Origin: a virus
Virus record (IMG/VR): IMGVR_UViG_3300042893_000773
Coordinates: 1-32,840 of that record
Length of the DNA stretch: 32,840 nucleotides
Reading direction: 5' to 3' (one strand)
Numbering within the stretch: the first letter of the stretch is position 1; each line of letters begins with the position of its first letter. A program made the position numbers and the translations under genes. The notes beneath the pieces were generated by a model. It searched no databases. It was not told where the DNA came from and saw nothing but the letters and a program-made list of their open reading frames with translations. Of the stretch, positions 1-8,294 are shown piece after piece.

Positions 1-260
1 AGACCTCTGCTGTTCTTGCTGCTTATATGGATCAGTCAATCAGTACTGACACATTCTATAACCCTGCTCACTTCCCTGATAGAAAAGTCCCAACTACTCT
101 TATCGCAAAGAACTTGATGCTTGCTCATAAGTGGGGAATTAAGACTCTCTATTACAGCTTGATTAACAAGAAGGGTTCTAAAGAAGAGGAAGATGAAGCA
201 CCACTAGAAGTTATTGACTTCTTTGAAGATGATGGTGATTGCGAAAGCTGTAAATTATAA
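1..260 (+). CDS. nrdA: Ribonucleotide reductase class Ia large subunit, C-terminal end (partial)
   Basis: The reading frame is open from base 3 and ends at TAA 258-260, so only the last ~85 residues of the protein are in the window. The visible part has the signature end of class Ia reductase alpha chains: TSAVLAAYMDQSIS, then KTLYY, an acidic linker, and the C-terminal redox tail DCESCKL. In this family the tail cysteines re-reduce the active-site disulfide and are served by thioredoxin or glutaredoxin; a glutaredoxin gene lies just downstream. The tail pair here is spaced CxxC, closer than the CxxxxC of the E. coli enzyme. The stop overlaps the next start by one base (TAATG), showing an operon. 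The enzyme makes deoxynucleotides for phage replication together with NrdB. Confidence 0.93.
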   Translation, partial: TSAVLAAYMDQSISTDTFYNPAHFPDRKVPTTLIAKNLMLAHKWGIKTLYYSLINKKGSKEEEDEAPLEVIDFFEDDGDCESCKL

Positions 261-880
261 TGTTAGAAACAATTTGCGATATTTTAAAGGATGCCTATGC
301 TCGTAACTGGATTACTAGCCGCGACGGCAACATCAGTATTCGCCATCATGACCGTGACCACTTCTATATCACACCTAGTGGTGTAAGAAAGCAGACACTA
401 CAGCCCGATCAATTCAAAAAGATTGGGTTAAATGAGAACGGCTGGCAAGTTTTACCCTACACCGCTATCTCTAGTGAGCTACAGCCAAGCGGAGAGATTC
501 CCCTGCACTATGGCTTACTAAAAGCTTTAGGTCAGCACAGTGATGACATTCGTGTTGTAGTCCATGTTCACCCTACATACTGTGTTGCTGCAATGCACGC
601 CGGTATTAACTTGAATGAGCTTGTGATACACTTCCCTGAGTTGGGCAGGTACACTAGAGTCGCTCCAAATGTAGGCGATGTTCCTCCTATCAGTGAAGAA
701 CTTGCTACACAATGTCATACTAACTTAGGACTTGACAGTGAAGGCAATATTGCTTATGACATTGTAGGCATTAAGGGGCATGGTGTAGTTGCAATTGACA
801 CTACTCCCTGGCGAGCATATGAACATATTGAGCGTCTAGAACATATTTGTAAAATCGTATTAGCATCGGGGAATTATTAA
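260..880 (+). CDS. Class II aldolase/adducin-family protein
   Basis: This 206-residue protein has the length and motifs of class II aldolases such as fuculose-phosphate aldolase and methylthioribulose-phosphate dehydratase. Visible motifs are GNISI near residue 23, ITPSG near 37, PSGE with the likely catalytic Glu79, the zinc pair HVHP (His102, His104) and a third zinc ligand in GHG (His174). Family members are cytosolic zinc enzymes that cleave or dehydrate phosphorylated sugars; the substrate cannot be read from the sequence. It is wedged between nrdA and nrdB with a one-base overlap on the left and no gap on the right, so it is co-transcribed with nucleotide-synthesis genes. A role in sugar-phosphate salvage is inference. 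All catalytic ligands are kept, so it is probably active. Confidence 0.85.
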   Translation: MLETICDILKDAYARNWITSRDGNISIRHHDRDHFYITPSGVRKQTLQPDQFKKIGLNENGWQVLPYTAISSELQPSGEIPLHYGLLKALGQHSDDIRVVVHVHPTYCVAAMHAGINLNELVIHFPELGRYTRVAPNVGDVPPISEELATQCHTNLGLDSEGNIAYDIVGIKGHGVVAIDTTPWRAYEHIERLEHICKIVLASGNY

Positions 881-1981
881 ATGAGCAAGAGTCAATATAA
901 TCTAACTACAAAAACAGACTATCTTAACCGCAAGATGTTTCTTGACCCAGCAGGCCCTGTAACTATTCAACGATTTGAAGAAGTAAAGTATCAGAAGCTA
1001 CAAAAGATTGAACAATCAGCCCGTGGATTCTTTTGGGTTCCGGAAGAAGTTAATCTCTCTAAAGATGCTAATGATATGAAGGATGCAAGCGAAGCCGTTG
1101 CTCACATCTTTACTAGCAATGTTCTTAGACAGACTGCACTTGATAGCTTACAAGGCAGAGCACCAGCGCAAGTCTTTACTCCTGTCTGCTCTATACCTGA
1201 ACTTGAAGCTATTATGAGCAACTGGAGCTTCTTTGAAACAAATATTCACTCTCGTTCATACAGCCATATCATTCGCAACATCTATAATGTTCCTAAAGAA
1301 GTGTTCAACACAATTCATGACACTCAGGAAATCATCGATATGGCTTCTAGTGTAGGTGATTATTATGATAAGCTACATGCTCTTAATTGTAAGAAAGAAC
1401 TTGGAATAGCTGTAGCCGAACAAGAACATATCAATGCAATTTGGCTAGCTCTACATGCTTCTTACGCTCTTGAAGCTTTCCGCTTTATGGTATCGTTCGC
1501 TACAAGTCTCGCAATGGTCGAAAATAAGATGTTCATGGGTAATGGCAATATCATCAGTTTGATTCTACAAGACGAACTCTTGCACAAAGAGTGGACTGCT
1601 TGGATGATTAATCAGGTTATCAAAGAAGACCCTCGTTTTGCTAAGGCAAAGATTGACTGTGAACATGAAGTTCGTAAGATTTACGAAGATGTAATTCGTG
1701 AAGAAAAAGAGTGGGCTGCATATCTCTTTAAGAAGGGTCCAGTAATCGGTCTCAACGAAAAGATTATGATGGATTTCGTTGACTACAACTCCGTAGACGC
1801 TCTTAAGCAGATTGGTATTAAGTATTGGAATCCAGCGCCAAAGACTACTCCTATTCCTTGGTTCAACAAGCATATGGATACCAGTAAGAAGCAAACTGCA
1901 CTTCAAGAATCAGAATCAACCTCATATGTAATCGGAGTGATGAGTGATTCACTAGATTACGATGAACTACCGAATTTATAA
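881..1981 (+). CDS. nrdB: Ribonucleotide reductase class Ia small subunit
   Basis: This 366-residue protein is a full-length class Ia beta chain. The diiron ligands can be placed by family alignment: Asp88 in LDSLQGR, Glu119 and His123 in FETNIHSRSY, Glu198 in ALEAFRF, and Glu232 and His235 in DELLH. The radical tyrosine of the HSRSY motif is Tyr127, so the protein is a normal tyrosyl-radical subunit, not a tyrosine-less variant. It generates the radical that NrdA uses to reduce ribonucleotides. The ATG directly follows the stop of the aldolase gene. Twelve bases separate it from the glutaredoxin gene, which has its own strong AAGGAGA site. Confidence 0.96.
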   Translation: MSKSQYNLTTKTDYLNRKMFLDPAGPVTIQRFEEVKYQKLQKIEQSARGFFWVPEEVNLSKDANDMKDASEAVAHIFTSNVLRQTALDSLQGRAPAQVFTPVCSIPELEAIMSNWSFFETNIHSRSYSHIIRNIYNVPKEVFNTIHDTQEIIDMASSVGDYYDKLHALNCKKELGIAVAEQEHINAIWLALHASYALEAFRFMVSFATSLAMVENKMFMGNGNIISLILQDELLHKEWTAWMINQVIKEDPRFAKAKIDCEHEVRKIYEDVIREEKEWAAYLFKKGPVIGLNEKIMMDFVDYNSVDALKQIGIKYWNPAPKTTPIPWFNKHMDTSKKQTALQESESTSYVIGVMSDSLDYDELPNL

Positions 1982-1992
1982 GGAGAAAAATA

Positions 1993-2226
1993 ATGAGAGC
2001 AATTGTATGGTCAAAGGATCACTGCCCCTATTGTGTGCAGGCAAAGACACTTCTAGAACAGAAGGGTATTGAATACGAAGAAAAGAAGATTGGTGAAGGG
2101 TACACTAAGGAAGACTTGCTTGAAGCAGTTCCTAATGCACGTACCGTACCTCAGATTTTCCTCGACGGAGAACTCGTCGGTGGATTTACAGAACTTCGTG
2201 CTAAGTTTTTAGCAGAAGCAGCATAA
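1993..2226 (+). CDS. Glutaredoxin
   Basis: This 77-residue protein has a thioredoxin fold of glutaredoxin size. It carries the dithiol active site CPYC at residues 11-14, the TVPQIF cis-proline segment near residue 56, and GGFTEL near residue 65, which in the family helps bind glutathione. It is the likely electron donor to the reductase encoded just upstream, as in T4-type phages. A strong AAGGAGA ribosome site lies 6-8 bases before the ATG. The product is cytosolic and looks fully active. Confidence 0.93.
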   Translation: MRAIVWSKDHCPYCVQAKTLLEQKGIEYEEKKIGEGYTKEDLLEAVPNARTVPQIFLDGELVGGFTELRAKFLAEAA

Positions 2227-2239
2227 GAAAGAAAAAAAT

Positions 2240-2539
2240 ATGACAATTAAAGTTGGAGAAACCTATACATTCAAGCTCACGAGCGGTGAAGAAGTTGTAG
2301 GAAAAGTTACTGATATTCAAGATAATTATCTATCCTTAAAGGATCCAGTATCAGTTGCCCCCGGTCCCCAAGGATTGGGATTGATACAGAGCATGTTTAC
2401 CGCAGATCCAAAGGATCCTGCAAGACTAAATATTAATAACGTAACTATCTTTGCATTGACAGATGACAGTGTTAAGGTAAAGTATATTGAGGCTACTACT
2501 GGTTTAGTGGTCCCGGACAAGAAGTTAATTTTAGGATGA
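2240..2539 (+). CDS. Small protein with Sm-like/SH3-like barrel
   Basis: This 99-residue protein begins with a strand pattern typical of small Sm-like or SH3-like barrels (VGETYTFKLTSGEEVVGKV, then alternating hydrophobic strands). Its role is unknown. It sits 13 bases after glutaredoxin and 3 bases before the PAAR gene. Similar short proteins occur near structural genes of marine T4-type phages, so it may be a virion or chaperone component, but that is inference. The Shine-Dalgarno site is weak (AAGAAAGAAAA). No cysteines or catalytic motifs are visible. Confidence 0.6.
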   Translation: MTIKVGETYTFKLTSGEEVVGKVTDIQDNYLSLKDPVSVAPGPQGLGLIQSMFTADPKDPARLNINNVTIFALTDDSVKVKYIEATTGLVVPDKKLILG

Positions 2540-2542
2540 TAT

Positions 2543-2815
2543 ATGGGAAAACCACTAAGTAGAATAGGCGATATTAACACGGGCGGCGGAAAGATTATTA
2601 GAGGAGCAAAGACTGTCTTCGCTAACAATCGTCCGGTTGGACTGCACGTAAGTAAAATAACTCCTCACCCTGCCGGTGGTCCACATAAAGCATCGGTAAC
2701 CCTTACTGGAAGCCCAACTGTATTTGCTGAAGGTGTTCCGGTATTAAGAGTTGGGTCAAGCACCACATGCGGTCACCCGATAATACAGGGTAGCCCTACT
2801 GTATTTGTGAGTTAA
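2543..2815 (+). CDS. PAAR-motif protein (tail spike tip)
   Basis: This 90-residue protein is a single PAAR domain. It has several short repeats ending in GSPTVF/VPV blocks, with histidine and cysteine residues (TPHPAGGPH near residues 41-49, TTCGHP near 75-80) that in the family bind a metal at the needle tip. In T4-type phages the PAAR protein (gp5.4) sharpens the central spike below the baseplate and pierces the cell surface. A Sm-like gene lies 3 bases upstream and the 993-residue structural gene 7 bases downstream, which supports a baseplate role. Length and motif fit the family well. Confidence 0.85.
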   Translation: MGKPLSRIGDINTGGGKIIRGAKTVFANNRPVGLHVSKITPHPAGGPHKASVTLTGSPTVFAEGVPVLRVGSSTTCGHPIIQGSPTVFVS

Positions 2816-2822
2816 AAATAAT

Positions 2823-5804
2823 ATGGCTGATACTGGAACACAAAGTCCGCTTGGAATTAACGTAGTTGGTTCTTATCTACAAAATCAGGGTTTAACAATC
2901 AATCCTATAGCAGCATCTTATATGGGTGCTAGTAAAACAAATACCGATTACACTTTTGGCACATTAGTTAGCGGAACATGTTTAAGAATGCTCACTTGGG
3001 CAATCAATGATGCATATCTAAGAACTCTAGTGACATCTGGTGTTTATAATAATCTTATTGCAATAGGGTCAGCATCAATTCCTGCGTTAGGTAACTCAAA
3101 ACCAGCCTCATATGTTGCGATTGATCCAGCTGGTATATGGGCACGACCTGCAGATTCAGTGACCCCATCTATTTCAGAGAAGTACGGAATTCAGCAGGGT
3201 GTCTCCGGTGCATTGCCCGGACCTGCAACTTCTGGATATAGCATTACGAGTGCTACTAATCAGGGTCAGGAAGCAACCTGGTTGCCATATGATAGTTCCA
3301 ACCCGAATGCAGCCGTCACTCAATGGGGATATATTAGACTACATGCATTACAAGCATGGAATGAATTCAATTGGAATGGAGGAGAAGTATCAGCAGCTAA
3401 TCCGGAATATCCGGAGTTTTTGGCATCCTTTCTGTCTGCATTGTCGTTTGTAGAAAGTGTTAGCCAAACTGTTATGTCTAACCAAAATGCAAAAACGTTT
3501 TTGGACGGCACATTCAGTAACATGGACGATTTGATCAGTGCTGATGTATTTGGTGTAAATTTAGCAAATAAAGAATTTGGTCAGGATTTAGAAAATTTAG
3601 GAAAAATTCTTAACCTAAGTGATATTTCTTCTTTTGGATTACCCTCGTCTCTATTAAAAATATTAGGAGAAAACAACGCAGTAATACCAGATTTAGTATT
3701 AGCATTGTTGTCAGCAGGGTTAGAAAATACTGAATTGCAGCAACTAGTATCTGGAAAACTACAGTCCCCCACAAAAACACAAGAACGACAAATTTACAGC
3801 GCCTTCTTAATTATGGTTGGTGAAAACCTTAGCGATATAATAGCACCTCTACAATGTCAAATAGAGGGCTTAGAAAGCTTAGCAGATTTACTTGATGTAA
3901 AAAAACTATTCCCTAACAGCTATCAATCATTAACTGTTCCTAAGTACAACGGTGAATTAGGACTCCCCACTAATAGTAAAACATATTATCCTTTGTATAT
4001 CTTCGGAGGATTAAATCCAGCATTAACTAGTCCTGATATGGATACTTATGTAGGAGCGCAGACACCTAATAATGTTCCCTCAGCAGTTTCTAGTATTCAA
4101 TCAGTAGATAATACAGTAGCGTTAATCAAAGGATTTGGTTCGTATCTACGTGGCGTAATACCATTAGAACAAGCAGTTGCTGCCGGCGCGTTCTCATTTG
4201 CTATGCGCCAAATCAGAAACATTGATAGAGCAGACATTCAACAGTTCGCTAGAGCAGTCAAGTCCTTAGAAAGCACTATTGATTTTCCCCTTGTCAGTGG
4301 AACAAGTAAGCCGACTAGTCAAGAGGCAATCGACAGCTTACAACTAAAAGAAGCATTAGGTTCGGGACCATATGGCACTTATACTATGTCAGATTTCTTT
4401 GGTTCTATGTCCGGTCTTCCTTATCCATGGGAAAATCTATATAATAGAATGCTAGAGGCAGAAACTGATACATTAAAATCGATATATCGTGACCTATTTT
4501 TAGCAGTGTCATGGAAACCGGCTACTGTTAGTGTGCAGTATACCTCTTATGTAGTTGAATCTCCTCCAACTGTATTCACTACATATTATAATGTTACAGG
4601 TGTTACGCTTACTGATCTTGGTGGAGGATATGGTAGAGGCGGCGCAGCAGCACCTACTATTTCTATTAACGGTGGCAGTGGAGCAACTGCTACTGCTACT
4701 ATAGAAACTGATGATTTTCTTGTTGGATCAAATGGCGGCGGCTTGTTTGGTAGAGTGACCTCAGTAGAGCTAACCAGCTCAGGAACTGACACGACTACTC
4801 TGCCGACCGTAACAATAGAGGCCCCGCCTACATCAAACGGTGGCGGAACAAACACCGCAGCCGGTACAACCGGCTGGCCAAGTCCAATGAATGCAGTAGT
4901 ACAGAATTATATTGACTTAGCTAATGCAGAAATTTCATTAATTTCTCAGAATAATTTAGAAGTAACTCAGTTATTGAACACGTATTGGAATATATTAGGT
5001 GGTCAATTGGTTATTGAACAACGAGCTAGGTACACTGCATTGCCACCGGTAGCAGTACCTAAAGATTTATTTGCCTATCCATATCCATCGACTATCAATT
5101 CGTTTGTTGACTCTATTCCTACTATCGCACAAGATACTAAACCGCATATGTCTGCACAAACACTAGAAGCAATTTGTAATTTAGACACTTTGGGCGGACA
5201 AAGCGCGGTAGTTCAAATGAGACAAGAACGAAATCAAATTAGATTGATTTCTGCTGGAATTCCGTTAGATAATCATATTGCAGATACTATGTCTCTCATG
5301 GATGAGAAAACACTTACTACTAATGGAACTATTCCAGCGGCTATCAATAACCCAATTACAAGTCCTATTATTGATATAGTCAAAGAGGATCCGGGAACAT
5401 ACGGAAATGTTCTTGTAGGTGTAACCGGCTTTACTACCGCAAGTTGGCCTACAAATAAGCTTGGCAATCGTGTTATTACTCCTAGACCCAATGGCACGTA
5501 TTTCCCCTCTGACTCAACCTTGATTGGGGAATTTTTAACCACAAGAACAACGTCACCGGGAGACATAACTCCTATTTTAAATGGAGTTTCGGTTGCGGTG
5601 GTAGGACCCACAGTCCCTTCTTCACTAAATCCAATTGTTAGACCGGACAGAATTATCATTTCTACTCCGGAGCAATTAGCTACAGATATTCCTTTTGAAG
5701 TAGATTCAGACTATACCGGGAGTACTCTATACCCGGCAGTATATTCAGTAAACGAAGCTATTGAGCGTGTAATTGAATGTAACTGCGATTGTTGGATTAA
5801 TTAA
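2823..5804 (+). CDS. Large virion structural protein, probably baseplate or tail
   Basis: This 993-residue protein is the largest gene in the window. It has no recognisable enzyme motif. Residues ~590-665 hold two glycine/threonine-rich beta repeats of the kind often found in phage tail and baseplate proteins (pattern VTxVxLTxxGxGY...PTxxIxGGSGATAxA). Around residues 520-570 it has an aromatic segment (SDFFGSMSGLPYPWENLY). The last residues contain a small cysteine cluster (ECNCDCW). It follows the PAAR gene by 7 bases, so a role near the central spike is likely. There is no clear Shine-Dalgarno before the ATG. It could instead be a tail-fibre-attachment or head decoration protein; only the structural class is well supported. 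Confidence 0.7.
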   Translation: MADTGTQSPLGINVVGSYLQNQGLTINPIAASYMGASKTNTDYTFGTLVSGTCLRMLTWAINDAYLRTLVTSGVYNNLIAIGSASIPALGNSKPASYVAIDPAGIWARPADSVTPSISEKYGIQQGVSGALPGPATSGYSITSATNQGQEATWLPYDSSNPNAAVTQWGYIRLHALQAWNEFNWNGGEVSAANPEYPEFLASFLSALSFVESVSQTVMSNQNAKTFLDGTFSNMDDLISADVFGVNLANKEFGQDLENLGKILNLSDISSFGLPSSLLKILGENNAVIPDLVLALLSAGLENTELQQLVSGKLQSPTKTQERQIYSAFLIMVGENLSDIIAPLQCQIEGLESLADLLDVKKLFPNSYQSLTVPKYNGELGLPTNSKTYYPLYIFGGLNPALTSPDMDTYVGAQTPNNVPSAVSSIQSVDNTVALIKGFGSYLRGVIPLEQAVAAGAFSFAMRQIRNIDRADIQQFARAVKSLESTIDFPLVSGTSKPTSQEAIDSLQLKEALGSGPYGTYTMSDFFGSMSGLPYPWENLYNRMLEAETDTLKSIYRDLFLAVSWKPATVSVQYTSYVVESPPTVFTTYYNVTGVTLTDLGGGYGRGGAAAPTISINGGSGATATATIETDDFLVGSNGGGLFGRVTSVELTSSGTDTTTLPTVTIEAPPTSNGGGTNTAAGTTGWPSPMNAVVQNYIDLANAEISLISQNNLEVTQLLNTYWNILGGQLVIEQRARYTALPPVAVPKDLFAYPYPSTINSFVDSIPTIAQDTKPHMSAQTLEAICNLDTLGGQSAVVQMRQERNQIRLISAGIPLDNHIADTMSLMDEKTLTTNGTIPAAINNPITSPIIDIVKEDPGTYGNVLVGVTGFTTASWPTNKLGNRVITPRPNGTYFPSDSTLIGEFLTTRTTSPGDITPILNGVSVAVVGPTVPSSLNPIVRPDRIIISTPEQLATDIPFEVDSDYTGSTLYPAVYSVNEAIERVIECNCDCWIN

Positions 5805-5815
5805 CCCAAAACACA

Positions 5816-5844
5816 TTGCAAATCCCTGCAAAATATTCTATAAT
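5816..5844 (+). promoter_or_regulatory. Sigma70-type promoter for metK
   Basis: TTGCAA at 5816-5821 and a perfect TATAAT at 5839-5844 are separated by 17 bases. Transcription would start about 5851, giving a ~13-base leader that includes the AAAGGA ribosome site before the metK ATG at 5864. The promoter sits in the only gap between the structural gene and metK. Confidence 0.8.
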
Positions 5845-5863
5845 TCTTAATAAAGGAAATAAT

Positions 5864-6961
5864 ATGTCATACCTGTTTACCAGTGAATCAGTATCCGAAG
5901 GTCACCCAGATAAAATAGCCGACGCCATCAGTGATGGTGTATTAGATATGGTTATGAGTAATTTGGATCCAGCATTACGATGTGCGTGTGAAACGTTAGT
6001 AACAACTAATAAAGTAATTGTTGCTGGCGAGTTTAAAGGCGAAATTGATCCGCTAGATTTAGACTACATAATTCGTAAAGTGATCAAAAATGTTGGGTAC
6101 GAACAGGAAGGATTTCATTGGCAAACCGCTGACATAATCAATTTGATGCACGGACAAAGTCCAGACATTGCATTAGGTACTGATAATTTCGGTGCAGGTG
6201 ATCAAGGATTGATGTTTGGTTATGCAGTCAACGAAACAGAAAACAACATGCCAGCAGCAATCTATTATAGTCATAAGATTGTAGAGACCCTAACTCATTT
6301 GAGAAAGAATGACGGTCAAATTTGGATGGGACCTGATAGCAAGAGTCAAGTAACCGTTGAATATAATGACGATGGTACAATCAACAGAATTGATAAGATT
6401 GTTTGCTCATCACAGCATCACCCTGACGTTGATATCAGCGAAGTTCGTAATGGTATTGAACAGATTATTCGTGCTGTTGTACCAACAGATTTGATTGACA
6501 AAGAAACTAAGTTCTTGATTAACCCTACAGGTAGGTTCGTGATCGGAGGACCAGACGGTGACACTGGACTTACTGGGCGTAAGATTATCGTTGATACATA
6601 TGGCGGCGCAGCACCACACGGCGGCGGCGCATTCAGCGGCAAGGATCCGACAAAGGTTGACCGCAGTGCTGCTTACATGGCTCGTTACATTGCTAATAAT
6701 ATTGTAGCAAGCGGCAAAGCAACTTGGGCACAGATTCAGCTTAGCTATGCAATCGGGGTTGAAGAACCAACTAGCTTCTACGTTGACAGTGATGGTGAAA
6801 GCAAAGACTTAGAAAAGTATATTCTAGAGAATGTAGATTTAACTCCTAAGGGTATTATTGAAAGATTTGACCTGTTTAGACCAATCTATAGTTCTACTAC
6901 TAACTATGGTCACTTTGGAAAATCGTATCTCCCTTGGGAAAAAGTTGATCTTTTTAGTTGA
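5864..6961 (+). CDS. metK: S-adenosylmethionine synthetase
   Basis: This 365-residue enzyme joins ATP and methionine to make S-adenosylmethionine. It carries the family signatures GHPDK (residues 13-17), GAGDQGLMFGYA near residue 115 and GGGAFSGKDPTKVDRS near residue 250. It is slightly shorter than E. coli MetK (384 residues). The start at 5864 was chosen over an in-frame codon at 5816 because AAAGGA lies just before it, the protein then begins like its family (SYLFTSESVSEGH), and the promoter covers the upstream region. In this phage, three radical SAM enzymes and a methyltransferase-like protein would use its product. The TGA stop lies inside the next promoter's -35 element. Confidence 0.97.
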   Translation: MSYLFTSESVSEGHPDKIADAISDGVLDMVMSNLDPALRCACETLVTTNKVIVAGEFKGEIDPLDLDYIIRKVIKNVGYEQEGFHWQTADIINLMHGQSPDIALGTDNFGAGDQGLMFGYAVNETENNMPAAIYYSHKIVETLTHLRKNDGQIWMGPDSKSQVTVEYNDDGTINRIDKIVCSSQHHPDVDISEVRNGIEQIIRAVVPTDLIDKETKFLINPTGRFVIGGPDGDTGLTGRKIIVDTYGGAAPHGGGAFSGKDPTKVDRSAAYMARYIANNIVASGKATWAQIQLSYAIGVEEPTSFYVDSDGESKDLEKYILENVDLTPKGIIERFDLFRPIYSSTTNYGHFGKSYLPWEKVDLFS

Positions 6962-6986
6962 CATGATTATCAAAAACTGATATTAT
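6958..6986 (+). promoter_or_regulatory. Sigma70-type promoter overlapping the metK stop codon
   Basis: TTGACA at 6958-6963 and TATTAT at 6981-6986 have a 17-base spacer and a TG one base before the -10. The metK TGA stop (6959-6961) is the middle of the -35 hexamer. A TAAATA late box follows at 6993-6998. Confidence 0.85.
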
Positions 6987-7021
6987 CAGTCATAAATAAA
7001 GAGCAACGAAAGGTTCTACTT

Positions 7022-7282
7022 ATGGCTACCCCTAAAACTGTTCTTATTGGTGATCGTGTTCGTTATGAGTCTGCTGCTGGTACTATCAGTGGTGAAGTAG
7101 TTAAGATTATGCGGGCTCCCAACGCAGCGGGCAAACTAATTGATTGGATTTACGTTGAATATCCTAACGAAAAGTCTCCTTGCAACTACTCTATTGCCCG
7201 GCTTGCTGATACTTATCTTGAAACGATGAAGTTTGTAGTCACTTTCCGCGACTACACTCATGAAGAATCCGCTGCCGCCTAA
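7022..7282 (+). CDS. Hypothetical protein, 86 aa
   Basis: This short protein is not recognised. It has a strand-rich N-terminal half (VLIGDRVRYESAAGTISGEVVKI) compatible with a small KOW/SH3-type barrel, followed by mixed helix and strand, with one cysteine and no signal or membrane segment. AAAGG lies 7-11 bases before the ATG. It is the first gene behind the promoter at 6958 and begins a run of small proteins, a pattern typical of early host-takeover genes; that role is inference from position only. Confidence 0.65.
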   Translation: MATPKTVLIGDRVRYESAAGTISGEVVKIMRAPNAAGKLIDWIYVEYPNEKSPCNYSIARLADTYLETMKFVVTFRDYTHEESAAA

Positions 7283-7306
7283 TATTCATTTTTTGGAAGA
7301 AAACGG

Positions 7307-7366
7307 TTGACATTGGTTACCCATTTTGCTATAGTAAATTATAAGCTGAGAAAACGGAGATATCAA
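7307..7366 (+). promoter_or_regulatory. Sigma70-type promoter with conserved leader (copy 1 of 3)
   Basis: TTGACA at 7307-7312, a 17-base spacer, and TATAGT at 7330-7335 preceded by TGC (extended -10). The leader ATTATAAGCTGAGAAAACGG and its GAGA extension runs to 7360, supplies the GGAG ribosome site, and recurs at 8235 and 19954. Confidence 0.9.
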
Positions 7367-7558
7367 ATGTTTCAAGTCGGTGATATGGTTCAAGGTTATA
7401 GCTATGATGCACATGGCAACGAAGTTCTGATTGTTGGCGCCTATATGGACACTACTAATGATCCTGAGGAAATGATTCAGGACATCATCGTTCGCACTGC
7501 TGATGGTCGCACTGTTTATCTTGATGAACAAGGTGCCCGCCCCTATCGTCCTCGCTAA
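7367..7558 (+). CDS. Hypothetical protein, 63 aa
   Basis: This small protein is unrecognised. It begins MFQVGDMVQGYSYDAHGNEV and looks like a compact beta-rich domain with acidic residues in the middle and a basic proline/arginine tail (RPYRPR). The start at 7367 was chosen over an in-frame upstream codon because the upstream stretch is the promoter and leader, and GGAG at 7356-7359 is spaced 7 bases from this ATG. It is first in a four-gene run ending at 8218. Confidence 0.7.
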   Translation: MFQVGDMVQGYSYDAHGNEVLIVGAYMDTTNDPEEMIQDIIVRTADGRTVYLDEQGARPYRPR

Positions 7559-7569
7559 GGAGATTGTCT

Positions 7570-7815
7570 ATGTGGACTCTTGCAAAAGTTCGTGATGGTT
7601 TTGCCGACCTCGGAAATGAAAAGTTTCATACCTTTGCTATCAAGTGTGACGGTGAAGTTATCGGTCAGCTTAAGTGGACGTATCGCCCCAAAAATGCAGG
7701 CGGCTACGCATGGCAGGGTAAGATTTTCAAGAGTAAGAAGCATTTTGGTATGGATGTTTCGTTCTTTGATAAGAATAAACAGAATGTTCTCAAGTGGTTT
7801 AAGGAGTATAAGTAA
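7570..7815 (+). CDS. Hypothetical protein, 81 aa
   Basis: This is an unrecognised, lysine- and aromatic-rich small protein (two WxxxK segments, C-terminal VLKWFKEYK). The ATG at 7570 was chosen over a TTG two codons upstream because AAGGAG at 7557-7562 is spaced 7 bases from it. Its stop overlaps the next start by one base (TAATG), so the two are translationally coupled. No catalytic motif, signal or membrane helix is visible. Confidence 0.7.
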   Translation: MWTLAKVRDGFADLGNEKFHTFAIKCDGEVIGQLKWTYRPKNAGGYAWQGKIFKSKKHFGMDVSFFDKNKQNVLKWFKEYK

Positions 7816-8015
7816 TGAGTTTTTGGTTGATTGTATACCTGTTCACGCAGGAAGGCGAGTTTGTTGCTAAAGATATATATGAGTCTGCTAACAAAGAGCA
7901 GTGCGTAGAGTTTGCCGGACAAGTGGCTAAGACCATCGTCAACAGCGATTTGCAGGCGCAGTTTTATTGCACTAGCGATGAAGACTATCGCATTCAGCGT
8001 GGACTTGACCAGTGA
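7815..8015 (+). CDS. Hypothetical small protein, FWLIV family paralog 1
   Basis: This 66-residue protein starts SFWLIVYLFTQEGEF and has two cysteines in a spacing shared with the next gene's product (one mid-protein, one near CTSDEDY). The two proteins align end to end, so they are a tandem duplication. The N-terminus is hydrophobic but too short for a clear membrane segment; a first beta strand is more likely. Its TGA stop overlaps the next GTG start (GTGA), so the paralogs are coupled. Function unknown. Confidence 0.7.
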   Translation: MSFWLIVYLFTQEGEFVAKDIYESANKEQCVEFAGQVAKTIVNSDLQAQFYCTSDEDYRIQRGLDQ

Positions 8016-8218
8016 AGTTTTGGCTCATTGTCTTCTTCCTCACTCCTGAGGGAGAGTATCTGTCTAAGCAAGAAATGCAACTTAGCAATAAGACTATGTG
8101 TGAATTGGTAGCTGAACAATATCCCGCTCAAGTTCGTGAAGGGCCCGTAAAGACTATCTGCGTATCCGATGACCACTATACAGGTAAAAAGCAAGATAAA
8201 AACGTACCGTTTGACTGA
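8012..8218 (+). CDS. Hypothetical small protein, FWLIV family paralog 2
   Basis: This 68-residue protein starts at GTG 8012, which overlaps the preceding stop by four bases. It begins KFWLIVFFLTPEGEYLSK and shares with its upstream neighbour the FWLIV strand, the EGE turn, an Asn-x-x-x-Cys segment and a final C-x-SDxxY block. A conserved cysteine pair in such a small protein suggests metal binding or a structural disulfide, but this is inference. No function is recognised. Confidence 0.68.
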   Translation: MKFWLIVFFLTPEGEYLSKQEMQLSNKTMCELVAEQYPAQVREGPVKTICVSDDHYTGKKQDKNVPFD

Positions 8219-8234
8219 TTAGGTCATTTTTCGG

Positions 8235-8294
8235 TTGACTCTTACCCAAAACTAGTGTAGTGTTAATTATAAGCTGTGAAAACGGAGATACGAA
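8235..8294 (+). promoter_or_regulatory. Sigma70-type promoter with conserved leader (copy 2 of 3)
   Basis: TTGACT at 8235-8240, a 17-base spacer and a weak -10 TAGTGT at 8258-8263. The leader TTAATTATAAGCTG..GAAAACGG, then AGATA, matches copies at 7307 and 19954 with one substitution. GGAG lies 7 bases before the ATG at 8295. AGGTCATTTTT directly precedes the -35 and also precedes the promoter at 20047. Confidence 0.78.

Noticed and set aside
4586-4855. Minus-strand frame opposite the structural gene
   Set aside because: Its composition (Pro/Val-rich) is the complement of the Gly/Thr repeats; no ribosome site or promoter.
5273-5659. Minus-strand 128-codon frame
   Set aside because: Antisense to the structural gene, no start signals, hydrophobicity reflects the sense strand's Asn/Asp-Thr codons.
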